Part shown: piece after piece, positions 15,960 to 24,712 of the stretch
Numbering within the stretch: the first letter of the stretch is position 1
How the letters are laid out: every line of letters starts with the position of its first letter
Assembly: GCF_001434465.1 (NCBI RefSeq)
Contig: NZ_AZGE01000014.1
Span: forward strand, 1 to 44,659
Length of the DNA stretch: 44,659 nucleotides
Reading direction: 5' to 3'
Source of the DNA: Limosilactobacillus oris DSM 4864
Lineage (GTDB): Bacteria; Bacillota; Bacilli; Lactobacillales; Lactobacillaceae
Program-made: the position numbers and the translations under genes
Notes under the pieces: model-generated
Databases searched by the model: none
Told to the model about the DNA's origin: nothing
Seen by the model: the letters and a program-made list of their open reading frames with translations, nothing else

Positions 15960-16544
15960 TTAACTATGTTTTTCCTTGATGCTATCAGGAACCCAATTAT
16001 AGTCCTTACTTTTATTGATGAGCACTTTGCCGTGATCCGCCGAGTATATTAACTCCGTGTCACTCAGACTATTATCCCAAAGTTCTACTGCATCAAATTC
16101 ATCATAGAGCTCAGCCAATCGCTGGAGGCTCCTAGTATATCTTCGAGTAACTAAGTCCGAGCTTACACCATGTCCGCCTTTGGAAACTCGTGATTGAACT
16201 CGACTAACAGCTAATTCAGCACTTGCCAAGCCTACATATTCCAAGCGCACTGTATACCCTTGTTTTTTGGCAAAGTTAATAAATTTTAAAATTCCCTTCC
16301 GGCTTGAAGCAAGCGTCGTCTCCTGGATAACATTATGCCCCGACAACAACTCGTGCTTTAATTTAGCAACAGCAGCCCGCATTGCTTTTAAATTATCCAG
16401 ATTCGAATGCCAATCTCCATGCATTGACTGCAAAATCTCATCCGCATTAATCAACGCATAATTCTTATCACTGCTTAATAGAGACCTATATAGAGTACTT
16501 TTACCTGCGCCATTTACTCCAGCTAAAATTATATACTCAGGCAT
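15960..16544 (-). CDS. Zeta-toxin-family P-loop kinase (COG4185 type)
   Basis: 194 residues. Walker A GVNGAGKST at 9-17, INADE near 33-37 (Asp of the zeta fold), QETTL, then the family signature RVSKGGHGVSSDLVTRRY near 120-137. Zeta toxins phosphorylate UDP-GlcNAc and poison cell-wall synthesis; many short COG4185 members are unproven as toxins. Its ATG overlaps the stop of the small gene upstream (TAATG), a toxin-antitoxin arrangement. Base composition is clearly AT-richer than the lac genes beside it, suggesting transfer. Confidence 0.8.
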   Translation of the reverse strand: MPEYIILAGVNGAGKSTLYRSLLSSDKNYALINADEILQSMHGDWHSNLDNLKAMRAAVAKLKHELLSGHNVIQETTLASSRKGILKFINFAKKQGYTVRLEYVGLASAELAVSRVQSRVSKGGHGVSSDLVTRRYTRSLQRLAELYDEFDAVELWDNSLSDTELIYSADHGKVLINKSKDYNWVPDSIKEKHS

Positions 16545-16717
16545 TAGAGGACAAACTTCCCTTCAATGATTGGTTTTTGGACTTCTCGCAGCCTAGAATT
16601 TAATAAATCATAGAGGAACAACCTTTTATCTTCGTTCGGTTCGTTATCAGCCATCCGTTTAATCTCCGCAGGCGTTAAATTGTGGAACCAATCGTAAAAT
16701 TCAGTTGCTTTATCCAT
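16544..16717 (-). CDS. 57-residue putative antitoxin partner of the zeta-type kinase
   Basis: 57 residues, acidic to neutral and mostly helical (FYDWFHNLTPAEIKRMAD, then EDKRLFLYDLLNSRLREVQ). It is not the ~90-residue epsilon antitoxin and has no DNA-binding motif I recognise. The start at 16717 follows AGAGGAG by 9 bases; the ATG at 16726 abuts that site. Stop and toxin start overlap as TAATG. The antitoxin role is inferred from position and size only. Confidence 0.6.
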   Translation of the reverse strand: MDKATEFYDWFHNLTPAEIKRMADNEPNEDKRLFLYDLLNSRLREVQKPIIEGKFVL

Positions 16718-16855
16718 AATAATCATCTCCTCTGCTCAGCCTAAATATATGCCTTTGTTATACTTGAGGCTAATTTTTTATACATTTGTAAATTCAATTT
16801 TAGCTTATTAAATTAAATAATTGTTCCACTTTTGAAACAATTCGTCTTTGCCCAG

Positions 16856-17337
16856 CTAACGATGGTAACGGGAAGCAGAAATCTTCAATTTTTTCTTAGA
16901 GATATTAGGTTGCGCACCACCAGTTTCTAAACCAATTAATCGATTTCTAGAGGCTAAAAGATAATAAAACAAAACCCAATTATAAATTTCCTCGTAAGGA
17001 GTACATCCACAACCAGCTTGGTTGGTTACTAATTCTTTCTGACTTACAATTCCAAGTTTTCCGATAGTAGCACTGTACATTACTATTAAAACATTACCAG
17101 ATTTATTAACTTTTACAGATGAATTCTTAACACCTAATTCCGTAATTGTTTCAGTTATATTTTCAATAACCCCATCATTAAAATTACCAGTCTTTAGCCA
17201 AGGAATATTCCCATCTGTACACGAAATCCTTGGACTGCATTTCTTGGTGCTTGGTATAGTATACATTCCGCTTGCTGTCCTGATTTAATAATTTCTGCGT
17301 ATTTAGAAGGGTAATTATCAAAATTAGTTTCCATCAT
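16856..17337 (-). pseudogene. Relic of a type I restriction-modification specificity subunit (HsdS half)
   Basis: The frame from 17266 to 16856 encodes one HsdS target-recognition domain: GNIPWLKTGNFNDG, SATIGKLGIVS, TNQAG, FYYLLASR and GGAQPNISKKKLK are classic HsdS landmarks. The N terminus is in another frame (from 17337: METNFDNYPSKYAEIIKSG) and stops early, so there is a frameshift just after the expected SGGTPS segment. The protein also ends right after ISKKKLK, without the central helix or a second domain. No hsdM or hsdR is nearby. AT-rich like the adjacent toxin pair. Confidence 0.8.
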
Positions 17338-17556
17338 TTTCATTTCCTTCTTAGGCTACTTTCTTTTTAAATTCTCTGTAAGTAATTATACAGCAGAAAC
17401 CGTCTACCTTACTATGCCTGCTTTAGCTCACTCACTCCTTAAAAACTAATCTTATGCACAGAAAAAAGGCCAAAACCCATCATACCGGTCTCTGATAACC
17501 CTTCAAAATTTCATCTACCCACCAAAAAACGTACGCAGTTTAAAGTTAACGCAAAA

Positions 17557-17592
17557 AACACCCGACCGATAATTAAATCAGTCGGGTGTTCT
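17557..17592 (-). terminator. Terminator after tRNA-Leu
   Basis: AACACCCGAC / GTCGGGTGTT stem of 10 bp with TTTTTTG on the minus strand. The stretch 17338-17556 between it and the HsdS relic shows no gene. Confidence 0.8.
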
Positions 17593-17598
17593 TAGTAG

Positions 17599-17683
17599 TG
17601 CGGCCAAGAGGACTTGAACCTCCACGGTCTAAACGACCATAAGATCCTTAATCTTACGCGTCTGCCAATTCCGCCATGGCCGC
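17599..17683 (-). tRNA. tRNA-Leu (anticodon AAG)
   Basis: 85 nt with a long variable arm. Acceptor GCGGCCA/TGGCCGC, discriminator A, anticodon arm TAAGA-TTAAGGA-TCTTA gives anticodon AAG with U33 and G37, T loop TTCAAGT. A34 would need conversion to inosine by TadA to read CUC/CUU efficiently; most bacteria use GAG here. CCA is not encoded. Confidence 0.92.
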
Positions 17684-17733
17684 GTCAACAAATAATATTA
17701 TAGCAAGCTGACTACTTGTTGACAAGCCCTTTT

Positions 17734-18183
17734 TTATTTTTTTAGGTAAAAGTGGTGACCACAGCGCCGGCAGACATAGCGCCGGGTATTAAAGCGGCGC
17801 TGGCGGCCAATCGTAATCCCACAGCCTGAGCACTGGTAGAGCCACTTTACCTTGCGTGGCTGAGTCTTGCTGGTCGGCGGTGCGTAGCGGGAACCACCAA
17901 CTTGGGCCAACAGGGTTTGAAAGGCGGCGCTCCGGTGATGATAGTCCTGGCCAGTCTGGTGGAGGTGGTAGTGACACAATTCGTGAAGCACCACCCGTTT
18001 CAGGTTTGCCAGGTCAAATTCCGTATACATCAGCGGGTTGATATCAATATGGCCGTCATCCAAATGGTAGCGGCCCCCGGTCGTCTTGAGACGGGCATTA
18101 AAGAAAATCCGGTGCGTAAAGGGCCGGTGAAAGGCTGCTAGTGACCATTCCTCGGTCAGGCGTTGCAGGTCCGCGTTATTCAT
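17734..18183 (-). CDS. SprT-family zinc metallopeptidase-like protein
   Basis: 149 residues. HELCHYHLH at 67-75 carries the HExxH zinc site (His67, Glu68, His71), and a C-terminal zinc ribbon has two CxxC knuckles (YQCSGCG and YVCRRCG). This is the bacterial SprT-like family (YdcK-type in Bacillus); function uncharacterised, with a DNA-protein-crosslink protease in eukaryotic relatives. The ATG overlaps the end of tex by 8 bp, so it is coupled to it, an order common in Lactobacillales. Confidence 0.88.
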   Translation of the reverse strand: MNNADLQRLTEEWSLAAFHRPFTHRIFFNARLKTTGGRYHLDDGHIDINPLMYTEFDLANLKRVVLHELCHYHLHQTGQDYHHRSAAFQTLLAQVGGSRYAPPTSKTQPRKVKWLYQCSGCGITIGRQRRFNTRRYVCRRCGHHFYLKK

Positions 18184-20350
18184 CCACGGTCGCCGGCTTC
18201 AGCATGGTCAGCTGGATTCGCTGCCGTTTTAGGTCAACGCTATCAATCCACACGTCGACGATATCGCCGACAGAAACAACGGACCGTGGATCACGGGTAA
18301 ACTTCTTGGTCATCTTCGAAATATGAACCAGGCCGTCGTGCTTGACCCCAATATCCACAAAGGCTCCGAAATCGACCACGTTCCGGACGGTTCCCTGAAG
18401 CTGCATCCCCGGTTTCAGGTCCTCAATCGTCATTACATCGTGGCGCAACAATGGTGCCGGCATCGAATCACGCAGGTCACGGCCCGGCTTTTGCAGTGAA
18501 GCCACAATATCGTTGACGGTCGCTTTTCCAGCCTTGGCGGTCGTAAATTCTGCAGGATTCAACTGCCGGATCCGCTTGGTCGCTGCCGGCGTTCCCAGGT
18601 CAGCAACCGCCACGTCCGCCTTTTCCATCATTGCTGCCGCGATTGGGTAGCTCTCCGGGTGGACATCGGTGTTATCGAGCGGGTTCTCCCCGTTGACGAT
18701 TCGCAAGAAACCAACCGACTGTTGGAAGGCTTTCGGGCCTAGCCGTGGCACATCCTTGAGCTGTTGACGGTTGGTGTAGCAGCCGTTGTCATCCCGGTAC
18801 TTAACGATGTTTTTGGCAATCGTCTTGTTCAGGCCGGAAATCTGGCTAAGCAGCTGGTAGCTGGCCGTATTCAGGTTGACCCCGACCCGATTGACCGCCC
18901 GTTCCACGATAGCGTCCAGTTCACCGCTCAGCTCCTTCTTCGGCAAGTCGTGCTGGTACTGTCCAACCCCGATCGACTGCGGGTCAATCTTGACCAATTC
19001 CGCCAGCGGATCCTGGAGCCGGCGACCAATGGAGATTGCACTCCGCTGCTCGACATGCAGGTCTGGGAACTCATCCCGGGCTTCCTGGCTTGCGGAGTAA
19101 ACGGAGGCCCCCGCTTCGTTGACAATCACGTAGTAAACCGGGCGGTCAATCTTCTTGAGCGCCGCCGCCACGAACTGTTCGGACTCCCGGCTGGCAGTCC
19201 CGTTACCGATCGCAATCATCTCGACGTGGTACTTCTCCAGCAGGTCAATGAACTCGCCCTCCGCAGCGGCCCGTTGCTTCTCCGGTGCCGGATTGTGGGG
19301 GTAGATGACCGCCTTAGTCAGGAATTTACCATTCTCGTCCAGGACGGCAAGTTTACAGCCAGTCCGGTAGGCGGGGTCGAAGCCAAGCACGACCTTGCCC
19401 TTGATTGGTGCCTGCATCAGCAGGTGGTAGAGGTTTTCACCAAAAACCTTGATGGCCTGCTGGTCAGCGTCATCCGTTAGTTGCCGACGCAGTTCCCGCT
19501 CGATGGCTGGGCCCAAGAAACGCTTGTAGGCGTCGGCCGCAGCCTCCTCAATAAAGTTTGTCGCCTGGTTCTCTTTCTTTGTCCGGATCAGGCGAAACTT
19601 GAGGTAGTTCAGGACGGCTTCCTCATCGACCGCCAGCTTAACGGACAAAACATCTTCCTTTTCGCCCCGGTTAATGGCGAGCACCTGGTAGGAATTTAGG
19701 TCCTTCACCGCACCGGTAAAGTCGTAGTACTGCTTATAGGTCTTCAACTCGTCCTTTTCCTCGCCATCCTTCTTCAGGCTGGTGACCAGCTGGCCGTGGT
19801 TGTGGGTAAAGTTCCGCAACCAAGCCCGGACGGTCACCATCTCGGAGATGGCCTCGGCCAAAATTTCGTGGGCCCCAGCAAGAGCTGTCTCCGGACTCTC
19901 AACATCATCGTTGACAAATTCGGCTGCCTTAGTCGTCAGATCGCCATCAGGGTAGGTCAGCAGCCAGTTTGCCAGCGGTGCCAGTCCCGCTGCCTTAGCC
20001 TTCTGGGCCTTGGTCTGCCGTTTTTGCTTGTAGGGCAGGTAGAGGTCCTCCACCGTTTGGAGATCGGTGGCAGCACGGATCTGCTTTTCCAGGGCAGGAG
20101 TCAGCTTCCCCTGCTCCTTAATCTTGTTGACCACCGTTTCCTGACGTTCGCGCAGGCTGGTAACGTGGTGGTACTGGTCGCGGATCTCTTGCAGCTGGAC
20201 TTCATCCAGGGTTCCCGTCATTTCCTTCCGGTACCGCGCGATAAAGGGAATCGTATTCCCTTCGTCCATCAGCTGCAGGGCCGCGCTGACCTGTTTTTGC
20301 CGCAGCTTGGGCAGCTGCTGACTTACTAATTGAACAATTTGTTGATCCAT
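18176..20350 (-). CDS. tex: Transcription accessory protein Tex (S1 RNA-binding)
   Basis: 724 residues, the normal length. Order: N-terminal helical domain (NTIPFIARYRKEMTG near 32-46), YqgF/RNase-H-like domain (GFDPAYRTGCKLAVLD), helix-hairpin-helix region (LLSQISGLNKTIAKNIVKYR), C-terminal S1 domain (LQGTVRNVVDFGAFVDIGV). Tex binds RNA and affects transcription and expression of stress or virulence genes. It sits between nadE and sprT on the same strand; the 19-base gap to nadE suggests one transcript. Confidence 0.95.
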   Translation of the reverse strand: MDQQIVQLVSQQLPKLRQKQVSAALQLMDEGNTIPFIARYRKEMTGTLDEVQLQEIRDQYHHVTSLRERQETVVNKIKEQGKLTPALEKQIRAATDLQTVEDLYLPYKQKRQTKAQKAKAAGLAPLANWLLTYPDGDLTTKAAEFVNDDVESPETALAGAHEILAEAISEMVTVRAWLRNFTHNHGQLVTSLKKDGEEKDELKTYKQYYDFTGAVKDLNSYQVLAINRGEKEDVLSVKLAVDEEAVLNYLKFRLIRTKKENQATNFIEEAAADAYKRFLGPAIERELRRQLTDDADQQAIKVFGENLYHLLMQAPIKGKVVLGFDPAYRTGCKLAVLDENGKFLTKAVIYPHNPAPEKQRAAAEGEFIDLLEKYHVEMIAIGNGTASRESEQFVAAALKKIDRPVYYVIVNEAGASVYSASQEARDEFPDLHVEQRSAISIGRRLQDPLAELVKIDPQSIGVGQYQHDLPKKELSGELDAIVERAVNRVGVNLNTASYQLLSQISGLNKTIAKNIVKYRDDNGCYTNRQQLKDVPRLGPKAFQQSVGFLRIVNGENPLDNTDVHPESYPIAAAMMEKADVAVADLGTPAATKRIRQLNPAEFTTAKAGKATVNDIVASLQKPGRDLRDSMPAPLLRHDVMTIEDLKPGMQLQGTVRNVVDFGAFVDIGVKHDGLVHISKMTKKFTRDPRSVVSVGDIVDVWIDSVDLKRQRIQLTMLKPATVDE

Positions 20351-20369
20351 TAAGTCCTCCGTCTAAAAA

Positions 20370-21197
20370 CTACTTCCACCAGGAATCGAGCGGACTAATC
20401 GGCTGGTGGCGCTTATGCCGCGTCTTCTTATACCAGTCCTCGATTTTTTCAGCAACCTTATCGGCAATCTGGTGGCCCTCAAGATAGTTATCAATATCCT
20501 CATAGCAAACGCCCAGCGCTTCTTCGTCGGGGCGCATTGGCTGGTCGTCTTCCAGGTCCGCGGTCGGCACCTTTTCGTATAGCGACTTGGGCGCCCGGAG
20601 GTATTCCAGCAGGGCCTTCCCTTGTCGCTTGTCCAACCCGGACAAGGGGGTAATGTCAGCACCGCCATCACCGAATTTGGTGTAGAAACCGGTGACCGCC
20701 TCGGCCGCGTGGTCGGTTCCCACAACGGCACCGTGGTTAGCGCCAGCAATCGCGTACTGGACAATCATTCGTTCCCGGGCCTTGATGTTCCCCTTGTTGA
20801 AATCACTGATCTGGGCCCCCGCCGCTTCAACAGCCGCAACCATGGCGTTGGTCGCCGGCTTAATGTTGACCCGCAGTGTCTGGTCAGGCTTGATAAAATC
20901 ATTAATTGCTTTCATGGCATCAGATTCATCCGCCTGTTCGCCATATGGCAGCCGGACCGCGATGAATTGATAGTGCTTGTCCGGTGCTTCTTGCCGCAGC
21001 TTTTCCACGGCCAATTGACACAACCGCCCTGCCAAGGACGAGTCCTGACCCCCGGAAATCCCCAGAACTAGGGTCGTCATCCCCGTCTTCTGCAAAAACT
21101 CACCGATAAATTGAACTCGCTTGTCCACTTCCTCTTGCGGGTCAATTTGGGGCTTCACCTTCAACGTATTAATAATTGATTTTTGTAACTGCCGCAT
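20370..21197 (-). CDS. nadE: NH3-dependent NAD+ synthetase
   Basis: 275 residues. The ATP-pyrophosphatase P-loop SGGQDSS is at 48-54, then [23 protein letters not shown] with the conserved D/E residues of NadE. It converts nicotinate adenine dinucleotide to NAD using ammonia; there is no glutaminase domain. It follows pncB by 11 bases, so the pair makes a salvage operon (nicotinate to NaMN, later NaAD to NAD); nadD is not in the window. Confidence 0.95.
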   Translation of the reverse strand: MRQLQKSIINTLKVKPQIDPQEEVDKRVQFIGEFLQKTGMTTLVLGISGGQDSSLAGRLCQLAVEKLRQEAPDKHYQFIAVRLPYGEQADESDAMKAINDFIKPDQTLRVNIKPATNAMVAAVEAAGAQISDFNKGNIKARERMIVQYAIAGANHGAVVGTDHAAEAVTGFYTKFGDGGADITPLSGLDKRQGKALLEYLRAPKSLYEKVPTADLEDDQPMRPDEEALGVCYEDIDNYLEGHQIADKVAEKIEDWYKKTRHKRHQPISPLDSWWK

Positions 21198-21208
21198 TTT
21201 CCTTCTCC

Positions 21209-22675
21209 TTAATTATCGAGCCCTTTAACGTACTCGTTGACCTGGTGAATCAGCTTCATCTTGTTGTCGTAGCAACGCCGTGACAAGTCGACCGGGTAAA
21301 CCTCAGGGTTAAGGTCCCGCTTGTACTCGTCCCAAAGCGCTGCCAGGCTTGCGATTCGGTGGTCCCTGATTTCCTCCAGGCTTGGTTCAGTATAGACAAA
21401 CTCGCCATCCCGCCAGATGTCCTTGAGCATTGGCCGCGCGGTAAAGTCACTGACGTCCTTTTGCTGGAGTGGGAACTGCGGGTTGAACATGTTGATCTGA
21501 CTGAGTTTGCGCGGGTCCTCGTCAGCGAGGGTAATGTAGTCCCCCTCGCTCTTGCCGTCTAAACGGTCGTTGATCCGCCAGACCTGCTTCTTGCCCGGCG
21601 TTGACATCTTGCCGACGTTGTTAGAAATCTTGATGGTGTCAACCATCTCGCCATACTCGTTTTCAAAGGCAACCAGCTTGTAAACCGCCCCCAGGGTTGG
21701 CTGGTCATAGGCGGTAATCAGCTTGGTCCCAATTCCCCAGACATCGATCTTGGCACCCTGCATCTTCAGGTTCTGAATCGTTTTTTCATCCAGGCCGTTG
21801 GAGGCAAAAATCTTGGCCTCTGGGAAGCCGGCCTCGTCCAGCATGGTCCGCACCCGCTTAGATAGGTAGGCCATGTCACCACTGTCGATCCGGACCCCCT
21901 GGAAGTTAATCTTGTCACCGAATTCCTTCGCAACCTTGATGGCATTTGGTACCCCGCTCTTGAGCGTGTCAAAGGTATCCACCAGGAAAACGCAGTCGTG
22001 GTGGGTCTGGGCATAGGCCTTAAAGGCATCGTAGTCGTTCATGTAGGCCTGGACGAGTGCGTGGGCGTGGGTTCCAGAAATCGGGATTCCGAAGAGTTTA
22101 CCAGCCCGGACATTACTGGTGGCGTTAAACCCACCGATGTAGGCCGCCCGCGTTCCCCAAATTGACGCATCGAGTTCCTGGGCACGCCGGGTCCCGAATT
22201 CCATGACACTCTGGTCCCCAACCACGGAACGGATCCGGGACGCCTTCGTCGCAATCATAATCTGGTAGTTGAGGATGTTTAAAATCGCGGTCTCCACCAG
22301 CTGGGCCTCAATCATCGGCGCGTCCACCTGCAAAATCGGTTCGTGGTTAAAGACAAAGTCCCCTTCCTCAAAACTGCGGAGCGAGCCCGTAAAGCGGAAG
22401 TCACGGAGATATTCCAGGAAGTCATTATCAAACTGACCAGTCGACTTGAGGTAGTCGATGTCGCTAGCCGTAAAGTGCAGATTCTTGATGTAACGGATAA
22501 TGTGATCCAGTCCAACGTACACGGCATAGCCATTGTTAAACGGCATTTTCCGGAAGAAAGCCTCAAACACTGCCCGGCGGTTGCCCATCCCCTGCTTCCA
22601 GTAGGTCTGCATCATGCTGAGCTCGTAGGCATCGGTGTGCAAAGCAAGGCTATCATCTGGATAATCAAATTTCAT
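21209..22675 (-). CDS. pncB: Nicotinate phosphoribosyltransferase
   Basis: 488 residues, the usual size of the Gram-positive type. N terminus [20 protein letters not shown], then [26 protein letters not shown] and [16 protein letters not shown] with the phosphoribosyl-binding and phosphorylated-His segments. It makes nicotinate mononucleotide from nicotinate, PRPP and ATP. First gene of the pncB-nadE(-tex-sprT) run, with a good promoter at 22729-22757. Confidence 0.95.
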   Translation of the reverse strand: MKFDYPDDSLALHTDAYELSMMQTYWKQGMGNRRAVFEAFFRKMPFNNGYAVYVGLDHIIRYIKNLHFTASDIDYLKSTGQFDNDFLEYLRDFRFTGSLRSFEEGDFVFNHEPILQVDAPMIEAQLVETAILNILNYQIMIATKASRIRSVVGDQSVMEFGTRRAQELDASIWGTRAAYIGGFNATSNVRAGKLFGIPISGTHAHALVQAYMNDYDAFKAYAQTHHDCVFLVDTFDTLKSGVPNAIKVAKEFGDKINFQGVRIDSGDMAYLSKRVRTMLDEAGFPEAKIFASNGLDEKTIQNLKMQGAKIDVWGIGTKLITAYDQPTLGAVYKLVAFENEYGEMVDTIKISNNVGKMSTPGKKQVWRINDRLDGKSEGDYITLADEDPRKLSQINMFNPQFPLQQKDVSDFTARPMLKDIWRDGEFVYTEPSLEEIRDHRIASLAALWDEYKRDLNPEVYPVDLSRRCYDNKMKLIHQVNEYVKGLDN

Positions 22676-22728
22676 TGTTCTATATTCCCTTCAATATGGT
22701 TAACAAAGCGGTAGTAAAAATTATTTTT

Positions 22729-22757
22729 AATATAGCAGAGCGGGGTATTAATTCCAA
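22729..22757 (-). promoter_or_regulatory. Promoter of the pncB-nadE operon
   Basis: Minus strand TTGGAA, 17 bases, TATATT, 54 bases before the pncB start. No NadR/NrtR-like palindrome recognised. Confidence 0.6.
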
Positions 22758-22818
22758 CCCCTTTCAACGGTCACCGACACGGCACCCGCGTTAAACCGGC
22801 AGGCTCGCCCGGCCATCC

Positions 22819-23520
22819 TTATTTTTCGAGGACAAACTCAAAGCGGGAGCCAACGTACTGGGTGTGAACGTACTCAAACGGGCGGCCATCCTGCAAATAG
22901 GAGAGCTGGGTCATCCGCAGGAGCGGGTCACCCCGTTTGACATCTAAGTAGGTAGCAATCCGTTCCGTGGCCTTAGTTGCGGAAATATGCTGGATCGCGT
23001 GGCCCGGATAGAGGTGGGCCTTTTGCTCCAGCGTCCGGTAAAAGGAACTGGTAATCTCATCCCGGCTAAAATCTTTGACCAAAGCAGCGGGCACCGTAGC
23101 AATTTCATAGCAAATCGGGACATCGTTTCCGGACCGAACCCGCTCCATCCGCAGGACCTGCTCCCCTGCCGGCAGCTTTAATTTTTCGATTTCAGTCTGG
23201 GAGGGCACCGTCAAGTGGTAGGAAATAGTCTTGCTAGACGGCGTCTTCCCGGCTGCCAGCATTAATTCGGTAAAGCTGGTCACCCCGGCCATTTTTTCCT
23301 GGACCTTGCGGTTAGCCACGAAAGTTCCTGACCCGACCCGGCGTTCCAGGATTCCCTCGTCGACCAGGGCTTGGATTGCCTGGCGCAAGGTCATTCGGCT
23401 AACGTTAAACTGGCTAGCTAGTTCCCGTTCTGCCGGGATTTTTTGACCGACCCGCCACTTATCGTTTTCGATGTTCTCTCGCAGCTGGTTGTGTATCTGA
23501 ATGTAAACCGGTGAACCCAT
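22819..23520 (-). CDS. GntR-family regulator with UTRA domain (HutC subfamily)
   Basis: 233 residues. N-terminal winged helix (PVYIQIHNQLRENI..., PAERELASQFNVSRMTLRQA) at about 4-70 and a C-terminal UTRA ligand-binding domain ending in FEYVHTQYVGSRFEFVLEK. HutC-type regulators usually respond to sugar phosphates or amino-sugar derivatives. The start at 23520 follows GAGGAGG by 6 bases. It has no partner operon beside it, so the target genes cannot be told; possible autoregulation. Confidence 0.88.
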   Translation of the reverse strand: MGSPVYIQIHNQLRENIENDKWRVGQKIPAERELASQFNVSRMTLRQAIQALVDEGILERRVGSGTFVANRKVQEKMAGVTSFTELMLAAGKTPSSKTISYHLTVPSQTEIEKLKLPAGEQVLRMERVRSGNDVPICYEIATVPAALVKDFSRDEITSSFYRTLEQKAHLYPGHAIQHISATKATERIATYLDVKRGDPLLRMTQLSYLQDGRPFEYVHTQYVGSRFEFVLEK

Positions 23521-23620
23521 CGTATTCCTCCTCGTGCCAATACAGTTCTCTGTCATGCTTCGTCTTATTCTACCACTTTTCCAGTTATCTAGACCAATAC
23601 TAACTTGCTTAGTTGAAGAG

Positions 23621-23668
23621 ATACAAACCGCCCGTGAACGAATTTGCTTCGCTCCGGGCGGTTTGTAT
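23621..23668. terminator. 14-bp perfect hairpin between the GntR gene and the ADH relic
   Basis: ATACAAACCGCCCG (23621-23634) and its exact complement (23655-23668) around a 20-base loop. It lies 16 bases past the stop of the alcohol dehydrogenase relic and is probably its old terminator. Confidence 0.5.
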
Positions 23669-23683
23669 AAATTCAGTTATTAT

Positions 23684-23878
23684 TTAATCAATGTCATCAC
23701 AGTAAACCACTGGCTTGATTAGGTTTGCTGGCTTGTTATGCATTCGTTCCAGTGCGTCCGAAATCTTTTTAAAGCCGTCGAACTTGTAGGCAATCATTAA
23801 TGATGGGTCTAACCGACCGTTGGCAATCAAACGAGCCAGCTTTCCCATCCGCAGACGGCTGCCAGCATCAAAGCACCA
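23684..23878 (-). pseudogene. C-terminal relic of a zinc-dependent (secondary) alcohol dehydrogenase
   Basis: About 64 codons remain open, ending in TAA at 23684. The reading AGSRLRMGKLARLIANGRLD followed by a KFDGFKKI stretch and KPANLIKPVV is the C terminus of medium-chain NADP alcohol dehydrogenases (Clostridium beijerinckii ADH has GGRLRM... and KPKDLIKAVV at the same places). An in-frame TGA lies just upstream at 23879-23881, and the catalytic and zinc parts are missing. No start codon or ribosome site is evident. Confidence 0.7.
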
Positions 23879-23916
23879 TCAGCCAGTGTTCCCAGCGGCT
23901 AACCTCACGTCGAAAG

Positions 23917-23954
23917 ACACACACCCCAACCTGCCAGCCGGTTGGGGTGTGTGT
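23917..23954 (-). terminator. Terminator of the racemase operon
   Basis: ACACACACCCCAACC / GGTTGGGGTGTGTGT, 15-bp perfect stem with an 8-base loop, 18 bases after the stop at 23972. Confidence 0.7.
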
Positions 23955-23971
23955 TCATCCTCTGCAAAAAA

Positions 23972-24691
23972 CTATTTAGTTGCCCGTCCTTCCAGCTTCA
24001 TTCCGCGTTCCAGGGAACGGTCGACGATAATCGACTGGGAATCGGCCACCGAAAACTCTGTCTCGGGGTTCATCTCCTGGGCATAGGACAACTCGGTACA
24101 TCCCAGGATAACAACGTCGGCGCCCTCTTCCTCGACCATTTTGCGGACCAACTCGTGGTACTTTTGGCCGTCGGAGTGGCCAGCTTCCTTGATGTCGTGG
24201 TAAATTAAGTCCTCGGTCATATCAAGGATTTCCGGCGTCGGCTTGATTTCCTCATAACCCGCCTTAGTGATGTAGCCGTCATACAAACCGGCTTCCACGG
24301 TCCCCCGGGTTGCTAACAGGCCGACCTTCTTAGCATCTGGCTTAATCCGCTTGATTTCGGCAACCGTTTCTTCCAACATATTGAGAATCGGAATCGTCGT
24401 TGCCGCTTGCAACTGGTCAAAAGCATAGTGGGCAGTGTTGCAAATCAACACGAAAAACGCTGGGTTAAGCAGGCTCTGCTGCTGGATATCCTCAATCAGC
24501 GCCTTGTTATAGTCGGGCTGGCTGTGGTCAAGGATCCAGGTCGTCCGATCCGGGATACTAGCATGGTTGACAACAATGTAGTCCAGGTAATCCTGGTCGC
24601 GGTGAATCGGGGTCCGTTGGTCGAGCAGGCGAACGTAACTCTCAGTTGCCAGCGTGCCCATTCCCCCTAAAACGGTAAAGAACTTTTTCAT
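23972..24691 (-). CDS. Aspartate/glutamate racemase family protein, probable aspartate racemase
   Basis: 239 residues. Two catalytic cysteines are in place: Cys84 in ICNTAH and Cys198 in GCTELS; N terminus VLGGMGTLAT is typical. It interconverts L- and D-aspartate without cofactor. It lies 21 bases after the AspT-like carrier and close to the D-aspartate ligase gene, which makes D-Asp for the peptidoglycan bridge the likely purpose (Enterococcus faecium pairs racemase and ligase the same way). Confidence 0.87.
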   Translation of the reverse strand: MKKFFTVLGGMGTLATESYVRLLDQRTPIHRDQDYLDYIVVNHASIPDRTTWILDHSQPDYNKALIEDIQQQSLLNPAFFVLICNTAHYAFDQLQAATTIPILNMLEETVAEIKRIKPDAKKVGLLATRGTVEAGLYDGYITKAGYEEIKPTPEILDMTEDLIYHDIKEAGHSDGQKYHELVRKMVEEEGADVVILGCTELSYAQEMNPETEFSVADSQSIIVDRSLERGMKLEGRATK

Positions 24692-24712
24692 TATTAGTTT
24701 GCCTTCCTTTTC

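Noticed and set aside
16856-17337. Functional type I restriction-modification locus
   Set aside because: Only a broken half specificity subunit is present, with no hsdM or hsdR.
22676-22818. NAD-responsive riboswitch upstream of pncB
   Set aside because: The leader is short and shows a plain promoter with no conserved riboswitch core.
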